From the NCBI RefSeq assembly GCF_036688685.1, contig NZ_JAQQPS010000006.1, positions 62,001 through 126,000 of the forward strand: 64,000 bases of DNA, written 5' to 3'. A program made the translations under genes and the position numbers. The stretch is from JALYUM01 sp036688685 (GTDB lineage: Bacteria > Pseudomonadota > Gammaproteobacteria > Burkholderiales > Burkholderiaceae_D). Below are positions 27,901-36,294 of this stretch, one piece after another (position 1 is the stretch's first letter; every line of letters starts with the position of its first letter). The notes beneath the pieces are model-generated. The model searched no databases. It worked only from the letters and a program-made list of their open reading frames with translations, and was not told the DNA's origin.

Positions 27901-28277
27901 CGATCCTGATCGTCTCGGCGAATGGCTATGATAAAACGCTGGAAAACCCGGCCGGCATCGCAGCCGCCGACTTCATCATCAAGCCGGTCAACCTGGCCGA
28001 ACTGCTGGAACGGATCGGCGTGCGGCTGGCGCTTGACTGGACGGTGGTGGTCCCGATGCAGGTTGCGCCGCCGGTGCTGGTGTTCCCGCCGTCCGCGCAG
28101 CTGGACACGCTGCGCGAACATCTCGCGCTGGGCTACGTGCGCGGCGTGAAGAACGCACTCGACACGCTCGCGCCACACTACCCCGTGTTCGCCGACGCAC
28201 TGCGCCAACTGGTCGCCAAATTTGACCTCGACGCAATGACTGCGTTTCTCGATGCAGGAGCCCAACATGATCAATAA
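24921..28277 (+). CDS. NCS1-type permease fused to histidine kinase and receiver (hybrid sensor)
   Basis: 1118 residues. Residues 1-490 form a nucleobase:cation symporter-1-like permease with about 12 helices. A Cys-rich block (about 505-541; CCICEKEY, CSLCCCLDARC) suggests a metal site. Two more helices follow (about 572-595, 606-630), then a coiled coil, a HisKA domain with phospho-His in ISHEIRTPLN (about 688), an HATPase domain (NLLGNAVKF, DSGPGI, GGTGLGLPIS), and a receiver (921-1040) with Asp in ILMDLAMPEMDGW (about 967). The architecture resembles the SSS-type transporter-kinase CbrA but with an NCS1 permease. It ends 11 bases into the next response-regulator gene and faces the urt operon, so urea or related nitrogen sensing is inferred. 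Confidence 0.88.
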   Translation: MYTNAATREPTQRIVKIRRDYNTFVADETIEDYALRFTPRAFRKWSIFRVANTAFGATSFLVLEAIGGTIAVNYGFTNAFWAIVAIGLIIFLTGLPISYYAAQYGLDMDLLTRGAGFGYIGSTISSFVYASFTFILFALEAAIMAYALELYFNLPLSLGYLVSALVVIPLVTHGVTLISRIQMLTQPVWLVLLALPFIAILIKQPQLFAQLGQFGGGSGTHHGFDVLQFGAATAVGVALITQIGEQVDFLRFMPERTSTNRVRWHLGVLAAGPGWIVLGMGKLLGGALLALLAIEGGATLAQAVNPNQMYLAGFRQVFDYPALAMLATAVFVIVSQVKINMTNAYAGSLAWSNFFARLTHSHPGRVVWAVFNALIAVLLMELDVFQAIEQVLGLYSNIAIAWITAVVADLVINKPLGLSPKGIEFRRAYLYDINPVGVGAMLLASTLSIAAFGGVFGAHAQAFSAFIALGTALLASPLIAWITRGKYYLARPAHGWPKGATTSTCCICEKEYELDDMAHCPAYQGPICSLCCCLDARCDDACKPHARLSTQWENATRALLPETLWPYMSSRLAHYLLLMLATSTFFGILLGLLYAHEQSVTGTVLLPALRVAFIKVFGALVLASGIVAWWLVLTGESRRVAQEESNRQTGLLTREIELHASTDAQLQQAKQQADHANQAKSRYLAAISHEIRTPLNSILGYAQLLDNDPAIPVHRQQAIRVIRGSGEHLLSLIEGSLDIARIEGGKFSFDIRAIAFPAFLSQIARMFEQQAQGKGLDFLYEADALPEVVRADSKRLGQILMNLLGNAVKFTERGGVALRVRYAREMATFEVRDSGPGILPDEAERIFEPYARGSAGHDTGGTGLGLPISRMLVQLMGGELTLATTPAGTTFTVRLQLPRVHAPAHVAHAFAPTGYSGRRRRILVVDNERVDRTLLVDILTQVGFETQEAKTGLDALLRYTDWQPDLILMDLAMPEMDGWEAARILRHERQASVPILIVSANGYDKTLENPAGIAAADFIIKPVNLAELLERIGVRLALDWTVVVPMQVAPPVLVFPPSAQLDTLREHLALGYVRGVKNALDTLAPHYPVFADALRQLVAKFDLDAMTAFLDAGAQHDQ

Positions 28278-29155
28278 ACCGTTCGACCGCCATGCCGGCG
28301 GTGTCGTGCTGATCGTCGACGATATTCCCGAAAACCTGGCCGTGCTGCACGATGCGCTGGACGAATCGGGCTACACCGTACTGGTCGCCAACAATGGCCT
28401 TGCCGCGCTGGAGCGCGCGCGCCAGGCCGTGCCCGACGTGATCCTGTTAGACGCCGTCATGCCCGGCATGGACGGTTTCGACGTGTGCCGCCGCCTGCGC
28501 GCCGACAGCGCCACGCGCGCCATTCCGATCATCTTCATGACGGGTCTGACCGAAACCGAGCACGTGGTGGCGGCATTTTCCGCCGGCGGCACCGATTACG
28601 TGACCAAGCCGCGCGCGCATCGCCGCCCACGTGAGCACGGCGCGGCTGATGAACCAGGCGCGCAGCGCACTCGACGCCTTCGGCAACGCGGTGCTGGCGG
28701 TGACGCCGGACGATGGCCGCATCATCTGGCAAACGCCGCTGGCGCGCCAGTGGTTGCAGCAGTATTTCGGCAACGATGTCGACGCCGTCACGCCGGCGCC
28801 GCTGGCGGCCTGGCTGGCTGGCGCGACCGAAGCGCCCCTGACGATCATCCGCGGCGCCGCACGCCTGACGTTCACCGCGCCGGACCGGCGTGGCGGCGAC
28901 CAGTGGATGATCGTGCTGCGCGAAGAATCGGATACGGCGCGGGTGAAGGCCTTGATGGCGCTGTTCAGGGTCACGCAGCGCGAAGCGGAGGTGCTGCACT
29001 GGGTCATCCAGGGCAAGACCAACCGCGACATCGCCGACATCCTCGGCATGAGCCCACGCACCGTGAACAAGCACCTGGAACACGTGTTCGAGAAACTGGG
29101 GGTGGAGACCAGGACGGCGGCGGCGACGCTGGCGACGAACCGCTTGCGGATGTAG
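28267..29155 (+). pseudogene. Response regulator, receiver + LuxR-type HTH, frameshifted
   Basis: The first part encodes a receiver (VLIVDDIPENLAVLHDAL, phospho-Asp in ILLDAVMPGMDGF, Lys in YVTKP). After KP, at about 28611, the frame breaks. The continuation, one frame over, is ARIAAHVSTARLMNQARSAL, a linker domain, and a LuxR-type HTH (REAEVLHWVIQGKTNRDIAD, then SPRTVNKHLEHVFEKLGV). Relatives have about seven residues between KP and ARIAAH; here one base is left, so about 20 bases appear to be missing. The start at 28267 (AGGAG upstream) overlaps the kinase gene by 11 bases. Unless the break is a sequencing error, the regulator is split into a receiver with a wrong tail and an untranslated or separately started DNA-binding half. 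Confidence 0.8.
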
Positions 29156-29193
29156 CCTTCAACAACGGTTTTTAAGATATTGGCGCTAAGCGC

Positions 29194-29892
29194 TCACACC
29201 GCCAGATGCCTTCTCACATGCTCCCCATCCATCTCGTCCGCCGTCCCGCTGGCCACCACCTCCCCGCGCGACAGCACCACGAATTTGTCGGCCAGCACCC
29301 GCGCAAAATCGAAATACTGCTCGCACAGCAGGATGCCAATATCGCCGCGCTGGCGCAGCATCTGGATCACGCGCTCGATATCCTTGATGATCGACGGCTG
29401 AATGCCTTCGGTCGGCTCGTCCAGGATGATCAGTTCCGGCCGCTGCAGCAGCGCCCGCGCAATCGCCAGTTGCTGTTGCTGCCCACCCGACAAATCGCCG
29501 CCACGCCGTCCCAGCATCTGTTTGAGCACCGGGAACAGATCGTAGACTTCGCCGCTGATCTGCGCCGCCTCGCGGCCCGACAAGGTCGCCATGCCCATCG
29601 TCAGGTTCTCTTGCACCGTCAGGCGCGCGAAGATATCGCGGCCCTGCGGCACGTAGGCGATGCCGCGCGCCGCGCGCCGGTGCGGCTTGAGTTTCGTGAT
29701 GTCGCGGCCGTTCCAGACCACGCTGCCGCGCGCCACCGGCAGCACACCCATCAGGCATTTCAGCAGCGTAGTTTTGCCCACGCCATTGCGGCCCAGCAGC
29801 GCCACGCACTCCCCTTTTGCCACCGACAGCGAGACGCCGCGCAGGATGTGCGCCGCGCCGTAGAACTGATTGACCTGTTCGACCTGCAGCAT
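29194..29892 (-). CDS. urtE: Urea ABC transporter ATPase UrtE
   Basis: 232 residues, LivF-type ABC ATPase. Walker A GRNGVGKTT (about 35-43), signature LSGGQQQQ, Walker B LIILDEPTEGIQPSII, the last being typical of UrtE. Energises urea uptake with UrtD on the cytoplasmic face. GGAGAT precedes the ATG. It is the last gene of urtABCDE, 15 bases after urtD, and ends convergently with the frameshifted response regulator. No urease genes are in the window. Confidence 0.93.
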   Translation of the reverse strand: MLQVEQVNQFYGAAHILRGVSLSVAKGECVALLGRNGVGKTTLLKCLMGVLPVARGSVVWNGRDITKLKPHRRAARGIAYVPQGRDIFARLTVQENLTMGMATLSGREAAQISGEVYDLFPVLKQMLGRRGGDLSGGQQQQLAIARALLQRPELIILDEPTEGIQPSIIKDIERVIQMLRQRGDIGILLCEQYFDFARVLADKFVVLSRGEVVASGTADEMDGEHVRRHLAV

Positions 29893-29907
29893 GTTATCTC
29901 CCCCGAA

Positions 29908-30696
29908 TTACCTACCCAAATAAACTTCGATGACACGCTCATGCGCCTGCACTTCGTCCATGCGGCCCTCGGCCAGTACCGACCCCTCGTGCAGCACCGT
30001 CACCTTGCCCTGCTGCGCGATCTCGGTAACGAAGCCCATATCGTGTTCGACCACCACGATCGAGTGCTTGCCGCGCAATTCATTCAACAGTTCGGCAGTG
30101 CGCGCCGTCTCGGCGTCGGACATGCCGGCCACCGGTTCGTCCAGTAGAATCAGCTGCGGCTCCTGCACCAGCAGCATGCCGATCTCCAGCCACTGCTTCT
30201 GGCCGTGCGAAAGCAAGCCGGCCGGGCGGTACTCCTGGCCGCCGAGCCGGATCAGGCGCACGATGGCGGCAATGCGGTCCTGCTGTTCGGACGTCAAACG
30301 CGCAAACAGCGTGGGGCGCACGCGCTTGTCCATTTTCATGGCCAGCTCGAGATTCTCGAACACCGTGTGCTGCTCGAACACGGTGGGACGCTGGAACTTA
30401 CGGCCGATGCCGGCGTGGGCGATGGCGTATTCCGTCATCGAGGCCAGGTCGTGCGACTGGCCGAACCAGGCGCTGCCCGACGTCGGCCGCGTCTTGCCGG
30501 TGATGACGTCCATCATCGTCGTCTTGCCGGCGCCGTTCGGGCCGATGATGCAACGCAGTTCGCCCACCGAGATGTCCAGATTGAGCTTGTTCAGTGCCCG
30601 GAAACCGTCGAAGCTGACGGTGATGTCTTCCAGGTAAAGGATGGCGCCATGCGTGGTATCGACCCCGGGGCGCTTGTTGACCATGCTGTCGCTCAT
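29908..30696 (-). CDS. urtD: Urea ABC transporter ATPase UrtD
   Basis: 262 residues, LivG-type. Walker A GPNGAGKTT; the signature is LSHGQKQW, typical of UrtD; Walker B is LILLDEPVAGMSD; the switch His is in VVVEHDMGFV. The ATG at 30696 overlaps the urtC stop by four bases (ATGA) and has GAGGAGGAA upstream. A longer open frame upstream is the shadow of urtC. Confidence 0.94.
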   Translation of the reverse strand: MSDSMVNKRPGVDTTHGAILYLEDITVSFDGFRALNKLNLDISVGELRCIIGPNGAGKTTMMDVITGKTRPTSGSAWFGQSHDLASMTEYAIAHAGIGRKFQRPTVFEQHTVFENLELAMKMDKRVRPTLFARLTSEQQDRIAAIVRLIRLGGQEYRPAGLLSHGQKQWLEIGMLLVQEPQLILLDEPVAGMSDAETARTAELLNELRGKHSIVVVEHDMGFVTEIAQQGKVTVLHEGSVLAEGRMDEVQAHERVIEVYLGR

Positions 30697-31805
30697 GCCG
30701 TTTCCTCCTCGCTGACCGGTGCACGCCGCAGGCGCGCCAGTGCCGGCAGCACGCCCAGAATCCCCTGTCGCATGAACAGCGTGACGAGGATGAACAACAG
30801 GCCGAGCGCGAACAGCCACAGTTCCGGGAAGGCCGCCGTCAGCCAGCTTTTCAGGCCATTGACGACGAAGGCGCCGATGATTGGCCCGACCAGGGTGCCG
30901 CGCCCGCCGATGGCCACCCAGATGACCATCTCGATCGAGTTGGCCGGCGACATTTCGGACGGGTTGATGATGCCCACCTGCGGCACGTACAGCGCGCCGG
31001 CAATCGCACACAGCACCGCCGACAGGGTCCACACGAACAGCTTGAACGAGAGCGGGTTGTAGCCGATGAACATCAGGCGCGACTCGGCGTCGCGCACGCC
31101 CTGCAGCACGCGCCCGAGTTTCGAACCGACGATCCAGCGGCACAGCAGCAGCGCGCCGAGCAGCGCCGCCAGCGTGGCGAGATACAGCGCGGCGCGGGTT
31201 TCCGGCGCCGTGATGGCATGGCCCAGGATGCGCTTGAAATCGGTAAAACCGTTGTTGCCGCCGAAGCCGGTGTCGTTGCGGAAGAATAGCAGCATGAAGG
31301 CGTAGGTCATGGCCTGGGTGATGATGGAAAAGTAGACCCCCTTGATGCGCGAGCGGAACGCAAAATAGCCAAAGATGAAGGCGAGCAGCCCCGGCACCAG
31401 CACCACCAGCAGCAGGCAGTACGCGAAGTGATCGGTGAATGCCCAGTACCACGGGTAATCCTTCCAGTCGAGGAAAACCATGAAGTCGGGCAGCCGGCTG
31501 CCGTAGCTGCCCTCGCTACCGATGGCGCGCATCAAATACATGCCGTGGGCGTAGGCGCCCAGTGCGAAAAACACGCCGTGGCCGAGCGACAGGATGCCGG
31601 TGTAGCCCCATACCAGGTCGAGCGCCAGCGCGGCCAGCGCGTAGCACATGAATTTGCCGACCAGGCCCAGGAGATAGCCGGACACGTGCAGCGGGTGGCC
31701 GTCCGGCAGCGCCAGGTTCAGCAACGGCAGCAGCGCCGCACCCAGCATGCAGACGGCCAGCACGATCCAGCCGCGCCGGGTGAACAGAAAGGGTGTGTGA
31801 TTCAA
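30693..31805 (-). CDS. urtC: Urea ABC transporter permease UrtC
   Basis: 370 residues, LivM-type inner-membrane permease with about ten helices; the WGYTGILSLGHGVFFALGAY segment is characteristic. The start codon is TTG, overlapping the urtB stop as TTGA, with AGGAG six bases upstream. The coupling and the rare start suggest translation depends on urtB. Confidence 0.93.
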   Translation of the reverse strand: MNHTPFLFTRRGWIVLAVCMLGAALLPLLNLALPDGHPLHVSGYLLGLVGKFMCYALAALALDLVWGYTGILSLGHGVFFALGAYAHGMYLMRAIGSEGSYGSRLPDFMVFLDWKDYPWYWAFTDHFAYCLLLVVLVPGLLAFIFGYFAFRSRIKGVYFSIITQAMTYAFMLLFFRNDTGFGGNNGFTDFKRILGHAITAPETRAALYLATLAALLGALLLCRWIVGSKLGRVLQGVRDAESRLMFIGYNPLSFKLFVWTLSAVLCAIAGALYVPQVGIINPSEMSPANSIEMVIWVAIGGRGTLVGPIIGAFVVNGLKSWLTAAFPELWLFALGLLFILVTLFMRQGILGVLPALARLRRAPVSEEETA

Positions 31806-33409
31806 TCGACGCTCCTGCCCTTCAGCGCGAACAGGCCTTGCGGGCGGCGCTGAATAAAAATGATGATGACGACCAGGATGCAGATCTTGGCCATCACGGC
31901 GCCGGCCACCGGTTCGAGGAATTTATTCAGTTCTCCCAGCCCCAACGCCCCGATCACGGTACCGGCCAGCTGGCCGACGCCGCCCAGCACCACCACCATG
32001 AACGAGTCGACGATGTAGGACTGGCCCAGATCAGGACCCACGTTGCCGAGCTGCGACAGCGCCACGCCACCGAGGCCGGCGATGCCGGAACCGAGCCCGA
32101 AGGTCAGCATGTCGATGCGGCCGGTGGGCACGCCGACGCAATCGGCCATGCGGCGGTTCTGCATGACGGCGCGCACGAACAGACCAAGGCGGGTTTTATT
32201 CAGGATCAGCCAGACCGCGCCGACCACCAGGAAGGCGAAGGCGATGATCACGATGCGGTTGTACGGCAACACCAGCGAACCGAGCACCGTCATCCCGCCC
32301 GACATCCAGGCGGGATTGCCCACTTCGACGTTCTGCGCGCCGAAGATCGTGCGCACGGCTTGCTGCAGCATCAGGCTGATGCCCCATGTGGCCAGCAGGG
32401 TTTCCAGCGGACGCCCATACAGCCAGCGGATCACGCTGCGCTCGAGTACCACGCCGACGCCAAACGCCACCAGGAAGGCGGCCGGCAGTGCGGCCACCAA
32501 ATACCAGTCGGCGGCGCCCGGCCAGTAATGACGGAACAGCGACTGGCACAGATAGGTGGTGTAGGCGCCGATCATCAACAGCTCGCCGTGCGCCATGTTG
32601 ATGATGCCCATCAGGCCGAAGGTGATGGCCAGCCCGAGCGCGGTGAGCAGCAGCACGCTGCCCAGCGAAATCCCGTAGAACAGGTTGGCGATGATGTCGT
32701 TGCGGGTGGCGCGGCCCTCGATGGCAGCCAGCGTGGTGGCGGCCGCGGCACGCAGGGAAGCATCGGCTTCGACATAGCTGCCATCAGGGTTCTTGGCCAG
32801 CATCGCCTGCAATTGCGGGCGCAAGGCCGGCGTGCCGTCGGCGGCCAGCGCCATCACGGCTGCCTTGCGCCGGGTGGGATCCGTCACCTGCAGGTCGGCG
32901 CTGGCGACCAGCTGGCGCAAAATGGTTTGAATGTCCGGGTCCTGCTCGGCTGCCAGCGCACGGCGCAGCAGCGGGGCCTGGGCGGGGTCTGGCCGCGCCG
33001 CCTGCAGTGCTGTGGCCGCGGCCAGGCGTTGATCACGTTCCGGCGCCAGCAGCGCCAGGCCGGACAAGGCCGCCTGGACCGCACCGCGCAGGCGGTTGTT
33101 GACGACGATGCCATCAAGGCCGTCGGGCAGCGCCAGCGTTTTGTCCGTGGCCGGATCGATGGCCTGGCCGTCGTGGACGATCAGGACCTGGCCAGTGGAG
33201 GTGGCCATCAGTTCGTCGTCGAGCAGCGCCTGCAGCACCTTGCGGGCATCGTTGGTGCCGACGGCGGCAATGCGGGCGACGGCGTCGACGCGGGCCTCGG
33301 CGTCGTCGCCGGACAAGGGCTGCAGCAGCGCGGGGTCGATGGCGGCGTGGGCCAGTGCGGGGAGGCACAGGGCCAAGGCAGTCAGGAGGCGTACGAACAG
33401 GTGCTTCAT
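31802..33409 (-). CDS. urtB: Urea ABC transporter permease UrtB
   Basis: 535 residues. A signal peptide (LLTALALCLPALAHA) and about 215 residues of periplasmic helical, HEAT-like region (residues 20-235) precede the LivH-type permease domain (GLMGIINMAHGELLMIGAYTT begins it). This extended N-terminus is usual for UrtB in proteobacteria. It is separated from urtA by about 125 bases that carry a REP-like element, which may stabilise the highly expressed urtA part of the mRNA (inference). Confidence 0.93.
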   Translation of the reverse strand: MKHLFVRLLTALALCLPALAHAAIDPALLQPLSGDDAEARVDAVARIAAVGTNDARKVLQALLDDELMATSTGQVLIVHDGQAIDPATDKTLALPDGLDGIVVNNRLRGAVQAALSGLALLAPERDQRLAAATALQAARPDPAQAPLLRRALAAEQDPDIQTILRQLVASADLQVTDPTRRKAAVMALAADGTPALRPQLQAMLAKNPDGSYVEADASLRAAAATTLAAIEGRATRNDIIANLFYGISLGSVLLLTALGLAITFGLMGIINMAHGELLMIGAYTTYLCQSLFRHYWPGAADWYLVAALPAAFLVAFGVGVVLERSVIRWLYGRPLETLLATWGISLMLQQAVRTIFGAQNVEVGNPAWMSGGMTVLGSLVLPYNRIVIIAFAFLVVGAVWLILNKTRLGLFVRAVMQNRRMADCVGVPTGRIDMLTFGLGSGIAGLGGVALSQLGNVGPDLGQSYIVDSFMVVVLGGVGQLAGTVIGALGLGELNKFLEPVAGAVMAKICILVVIIIFIQRRPQGLFALKGRSVD

Positions 33410-33432
33410 TATTTACCTTGTTGGCTCTCGAA

Positions 33433-33530
33433 CGTCATTCCCGCGCAGGAGGGAACCCATAACCCGTTCGCCGAATCGTTGACGTTCGCGCTACTGCGAC
33501 GGTGCTATGGATCCCCGCCTGCGCGGGGAC
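33433..33530. repeat. REP-like element between urtA and urtB
   Basis: Left arm CGTCATTCCCGCGCAGGAGG..., then CCCATAACCCGTTCGCC; right arm TGGATCCCCGCCTGCGCGGGGA. Arms are inverted relative to each other and related to the elements at 12.7, 42.6 and 48.4 kb. The right hairpin CCCCGCCTGCGCGGGG is strong. It sits inside the urt operon. Confidence 0.7.
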
Positions 33531-33534
33531 TGCA

Positions 33535-34791
33535 TCACAACTTCTGCTTCCCCTCATTGCCCTTGATATACGGGCTCCAGGGCTGCGCCCGAATCGGTTC
33601 CTTGCTCTTCCAGACCACGTTGAACTGGCCATCGGCCTTGATCTCGCCAATCATCACCGGCTTGTGCAAATGGTGGTTGGTCGCATCCATCGTGAGGGTG
33701 TAGCCCGACGGCGCCTTGAACGCTTGCCCGGCCATCGCCGCGATCACCTTGTCGGTGTCGGTCGATTTGGCCTTCTCCACCGCCTGTGCCCACATGTGGA
33801 TGCCGACATAGGTCGCTTCCATCGGGTCGTTGGTGACGGCCGTGGCGGCGTTCGGCAGCTTCTTCGCGACCGCATACGCCTTCCACTTCTTCACGAACTC
33901 GGCATTGGTCGGGTTCTTGACGGACTCGAAGTAATTCCATGCGGCAAGGTGGCCCACCAGCGGCTTGGTGTCGACGCCGCGCAGCTCTTCTTCGCCCACC
34001 GAGAACGCCACCACCGGCACATCGGTCGCCTTCAGGCCGGCGTTGCCCAGTTCCTTGTAGAACGGGACGTTGGAGTCGCCGTTGATGGTCGAGATCACGG
34101 CGGTCTTACCGCCGCTTGAAAACTTCTTGATGTTGGCGACAATGGTCTGGTAGTCGGCGTGGCCGAACGGCGTGTACAGTTCCTGGATGTCGGCATCCTT
34201 GATGCCCTTGGTGGCCAGATAGGCGCGCAGGATCTTGTTGGTGGTGCGCGGATAGACGTAGTCGGTCCCGAGCAGCACGAAGCGTTTCGCGCCGCCGCCA
34301 TCTTTGCTCATCACGTATTCGAGCGCCGGAATGGCCTGCTGGTTGGGCGCGGCGCCGGTATAGAACACGTTCTTTTCCAGCTCCTCGCCTTCGTACTGGA
34401 CCGGGTAAAACAGCAGGCCGTTGAGCTCCTTGACGACGGGCAGCACCGATTTGCGCGACACCGAGGTCCAGCAGCCAAACACGGCGACGGCCTTGTTCCT
34501 GGCGATCAGCTCACGCGCCTTTTCGGCGAACAGCGGCCAGTTCGAGGCCGGATCGACGATCACCGGTTCGAGCTTCTTGCCCAGCACGCCGCCCTTGGCA
34601 TTGATCTCGTCGATCGCCATCAGCGCCACGTCTTTCAACGAGGTTTCGGAAATCGCCATCGTGCCGGACAGCGAATGGAGGATGCCGACCTTGATGGTAT
34701 CGGCGGCGTAAGCCGGCAAGCCGCTGGCCAGCAGCGCGGCGCCGGCGGCGATACGGGTGGCGCAAGTGAGGAAGGTGCGACGGTTCGACAT
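33535..34791 (-). CDS. urtA: Urea ABC transporter substrate-binding protein UrtA
   Basis: 418 residues. N-terminus SNRRTFLTCATRIAAG carries a twin-arginine pattern, so Tat export is likely, ending in LPAYA-ADTIKVG. The mature protein is a LivK/AmiC-type periplasmic binding protein; SLSGTMAISETSLKDVALMA, FGCWTSVSRKSVLPV and LFYPVQYEGEE are hallmarks of UrtA. It captures urea for the UrtBCDE transporter. The start at 34791 was chosen because the longer frame only adds unrelated residues before the Tat signal. The promoter should lie in 34800-35039, shared with the divergent phyH-like gene. Confidence 0.94.
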   Translation of the reverse strand: MSNRRTFLTCATRIAAGAALLASGLPAYAADTIKVGILHSLSGTMAISETSLKDVALMAIDEINAKGGVLGKKLEPVIVDPASNWPLFAEKARELIARNKAVAVFGCWTSVSRKSVLPVVKELNGLLFYPVQYEGEELEKNVFYTGAAPNQQAIPALEYVMSKDGGGAKRFVLLGTDYVYPRTTNKILRAYLATKGIKDADIQELYTPFGHADYQTIVANIKKFSSGGKTAVISTINGDSNVPFYKELGNAGLKATDVPVVAFSVGEEELRGVDTKPLVGHLAAWNYFESVKNPTNAEFVKKWKAYAVAKKLPNAATAVTNDPMEATYVGIHMWAQAVEKAKSTDTDKVIAAMAGQAFKAPSGYTLTMDATNHHLHKPVMIGEIKADGQFNVVWKSKEPIRAQPWSPYIKGNEGKQKL

Positions 34792-35002
34792 GATGGCCTC
34801 GTGGTGGACGGTGGAAGGGTTCAATTCAATACTGGCGCTGCAGCGTGGCCAGTGCGTGTTGCCATCATCACCACCCGCGACCGCGCTGAACATACGTCAG
34901 CTTACGTAGTGGCGCGTTTGGCACAGCCCATCGACTGCCCCCTATCCCTGCCGTTGCAGCGCCGCTGCGGCGCTGGCAGTACGATCCGCGCGCCTTCTGA
35001 CG

Positions 35003-35008
35003 TACAAT
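35003..35008 (+). promoter_or_regulatory. Possible -10 box of the PhyH-like gene
   Basis: TACAAT, 31 bases before the ATG at 35040, in the 248-base divergent region with urtA. No convincing -35 hexamer. Confidence 0.3.
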
Positions 35009-35039
35009 TGCGCACTCGTTCACCCCACTTCGCCCCACC

Positions 35040-35879
35040 ATGCTGACACCAGAACAGCGCGCCGCCTGGCAGCGCGACGGCTACATCATTCTTCCCGATT
35101 TCAAAAGCCCGGAAGACATCGCCGGCCTGCGCGCGCGCGCAGAACAGATCGTCGACGACTTCGACCCGAGTCAATCGCGCACCATTTTCACCACGCGCGA
35201 CCAGGAAGCGGCCAGCGACGCCTGGTTCCTCGGCTCGGACAACAGCGTGCGCTGCTTTTTCGAAGAAGAGGCGTTCGGCCCGGACGGCCAGCTCAAGCAG
35301 GCCAAGGCGCTGTCGATCAACAAGATCGGCCACGCGATGCACGACCTCGATCCGGTCTTCGCCGCGTTCACGCGCGACCCGAAACTGGCCGAGCTGGCCG
35401 GCGACCTCGATTTGATCGATCCGAAAGTCTGGCAGGCCCAGTATATTTTCAAGCAGCCCGGCATCGGCGGCGAAGTGCGCTGGCACCAGGACGCAACGTT
35501 TTTCGACTCGACGCCGATCAGCGTGACCACCTTCTGGTTCGCGCTGGAAGACGCGACGGTGGACAACGGCTGCCTGTGGGCCGAGCCGGGCGGCCATCGC
35601 GGCCCCCTGCGCGAGCGCTTCGTGCGCACCGGCGACGTGATCTCAATGGAAAAGCTCGACACGACGCCGTGGCCGGATGACAGCGTGGCCGTCGCCTTGC
35701 CCGCCAAGGCCGGCACGCTGATCTGCTTTCACGGCTTGCTGCCGCACTACAGCGCGCCGAACCGCTCGCCGCTGTCGCGGCACGCATTCACGCTGCATGC
35801 CACCAATGGCACAACAGAATATTCCGAGAAGAACTGGATCCAGCGAACGCACGACTTCCCTGTGCGAGGCTTCATCTGA
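35040..35879 (+). CDS. Phytanoyl-CoA dioxygenase (PhyH)-family Fe(II)/2OG oxygenase
   Basis: 279 residues, cytoplasmic. The iron ligands are seen in WHQDAT (HxD) and in LLPHYSAPNRSPLSRHAF, where the His and the downstream Arg bind iron and 2-oxoglutarate. The N-terminus (ERDGYIILPDF-like, QRDGYIILPDF) fits the family. PhyH relatives in bacteria hydroxylate varied small molecules, so the substrate is open. Hardly any ribosome-binding site is seen before the ATG. It is divergent from urtA; no functional link is evident. Confidence 0.88.
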   Translation: MLTPEQRAAWQRDGYIILPDFKSPEDIAGLRARAEQIVDDFDPSQSRTIFTTRDQEAASDAWFLGSDNSVRCFFEEEAFGPDGQLKQAKALSINKIGHAMHDLDPVFAAFTRDPKLAELAGDLDLIDPKVWQAQYIFKQPGIGGEVRWHQDATFFDSTPISVTTFWFALEDATVDNGCLWAEPGGHRGPLRERFVRTGDVISMEKLDTTPWPDDSVAVALPAKAGTLICFHGLLPHYSAPNRSPLSRHAFTLHATNGTTEYSEKNWIQRTHDFPVRGFI

Positions 35880-36294
35880 CCGAACGGCGTTATCTGGTCG
35901 CACTAACGGCGCGCGTTTAAAAAAAGTCGTGCTCGCATTCAAGGCCGTTTTCAGCTCGAATTAATTGTATGTGAGGCAGCGCCCATGCTCGCGCTATCTG
36001 CAGATGCGCTTGCAATCGACGGCGCAGGCTTGCATTCCATGGTGGGCCGCCGTGCTGGCTGCAGATACCATAAGGCCATGGATATCGTCTCGCCGGCGTG
36101 TAGAAATCGGACGACCATGTTTCGAATGTGGCGTATCAGCCCATGCGAGACGCGAAAAGCGTCCCGGTGGCACAGCCTCGCGTGGTTGTACCTGTACCGT
36201 ACGATCGTTCACAGGCAACTTCCGCTTTCGGCCAAAAGCGGACGTTCAGAAACGTCTGCATTAACGTACAACATCGACTCAGACTGACTCGTTA
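35880..36294. other. Intergenic stretch with low coding signal
   Basis: 415 bases of lower GC. Short open frames exist in both strands but have no family match, no good ribosome-binding site and skewed composition. A hairpin repeat lies at 36221-36242. No gene is called. Confidence 0.5.
36221..36242. repeat. Palindromic hairpin repeat
   Basis: TCCGCTTT-CGGCCA-AAAGCGGA forms an eight-base stem. It is followed by AACGTCTGCA, which recurs at about 36627 on the other side of the small gene, suggesting related repeat units flanking 36295-36567. Confidence 0.5.

Noticed and set aside
25494..28274. 926-residue open frame antisense to the NCS1-kinase gene
   Set aside because: It is a shadow of GC-rich codon structure; the product is Gln/His/Arg-rich with no family motifs, while the sense strand has clear domains.
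35965..36287. Two overlapping short frames before the 90-residue gene
   Set aside because: No ribosome-binding site, no family pattern, and one runs through a hairpin repeat.
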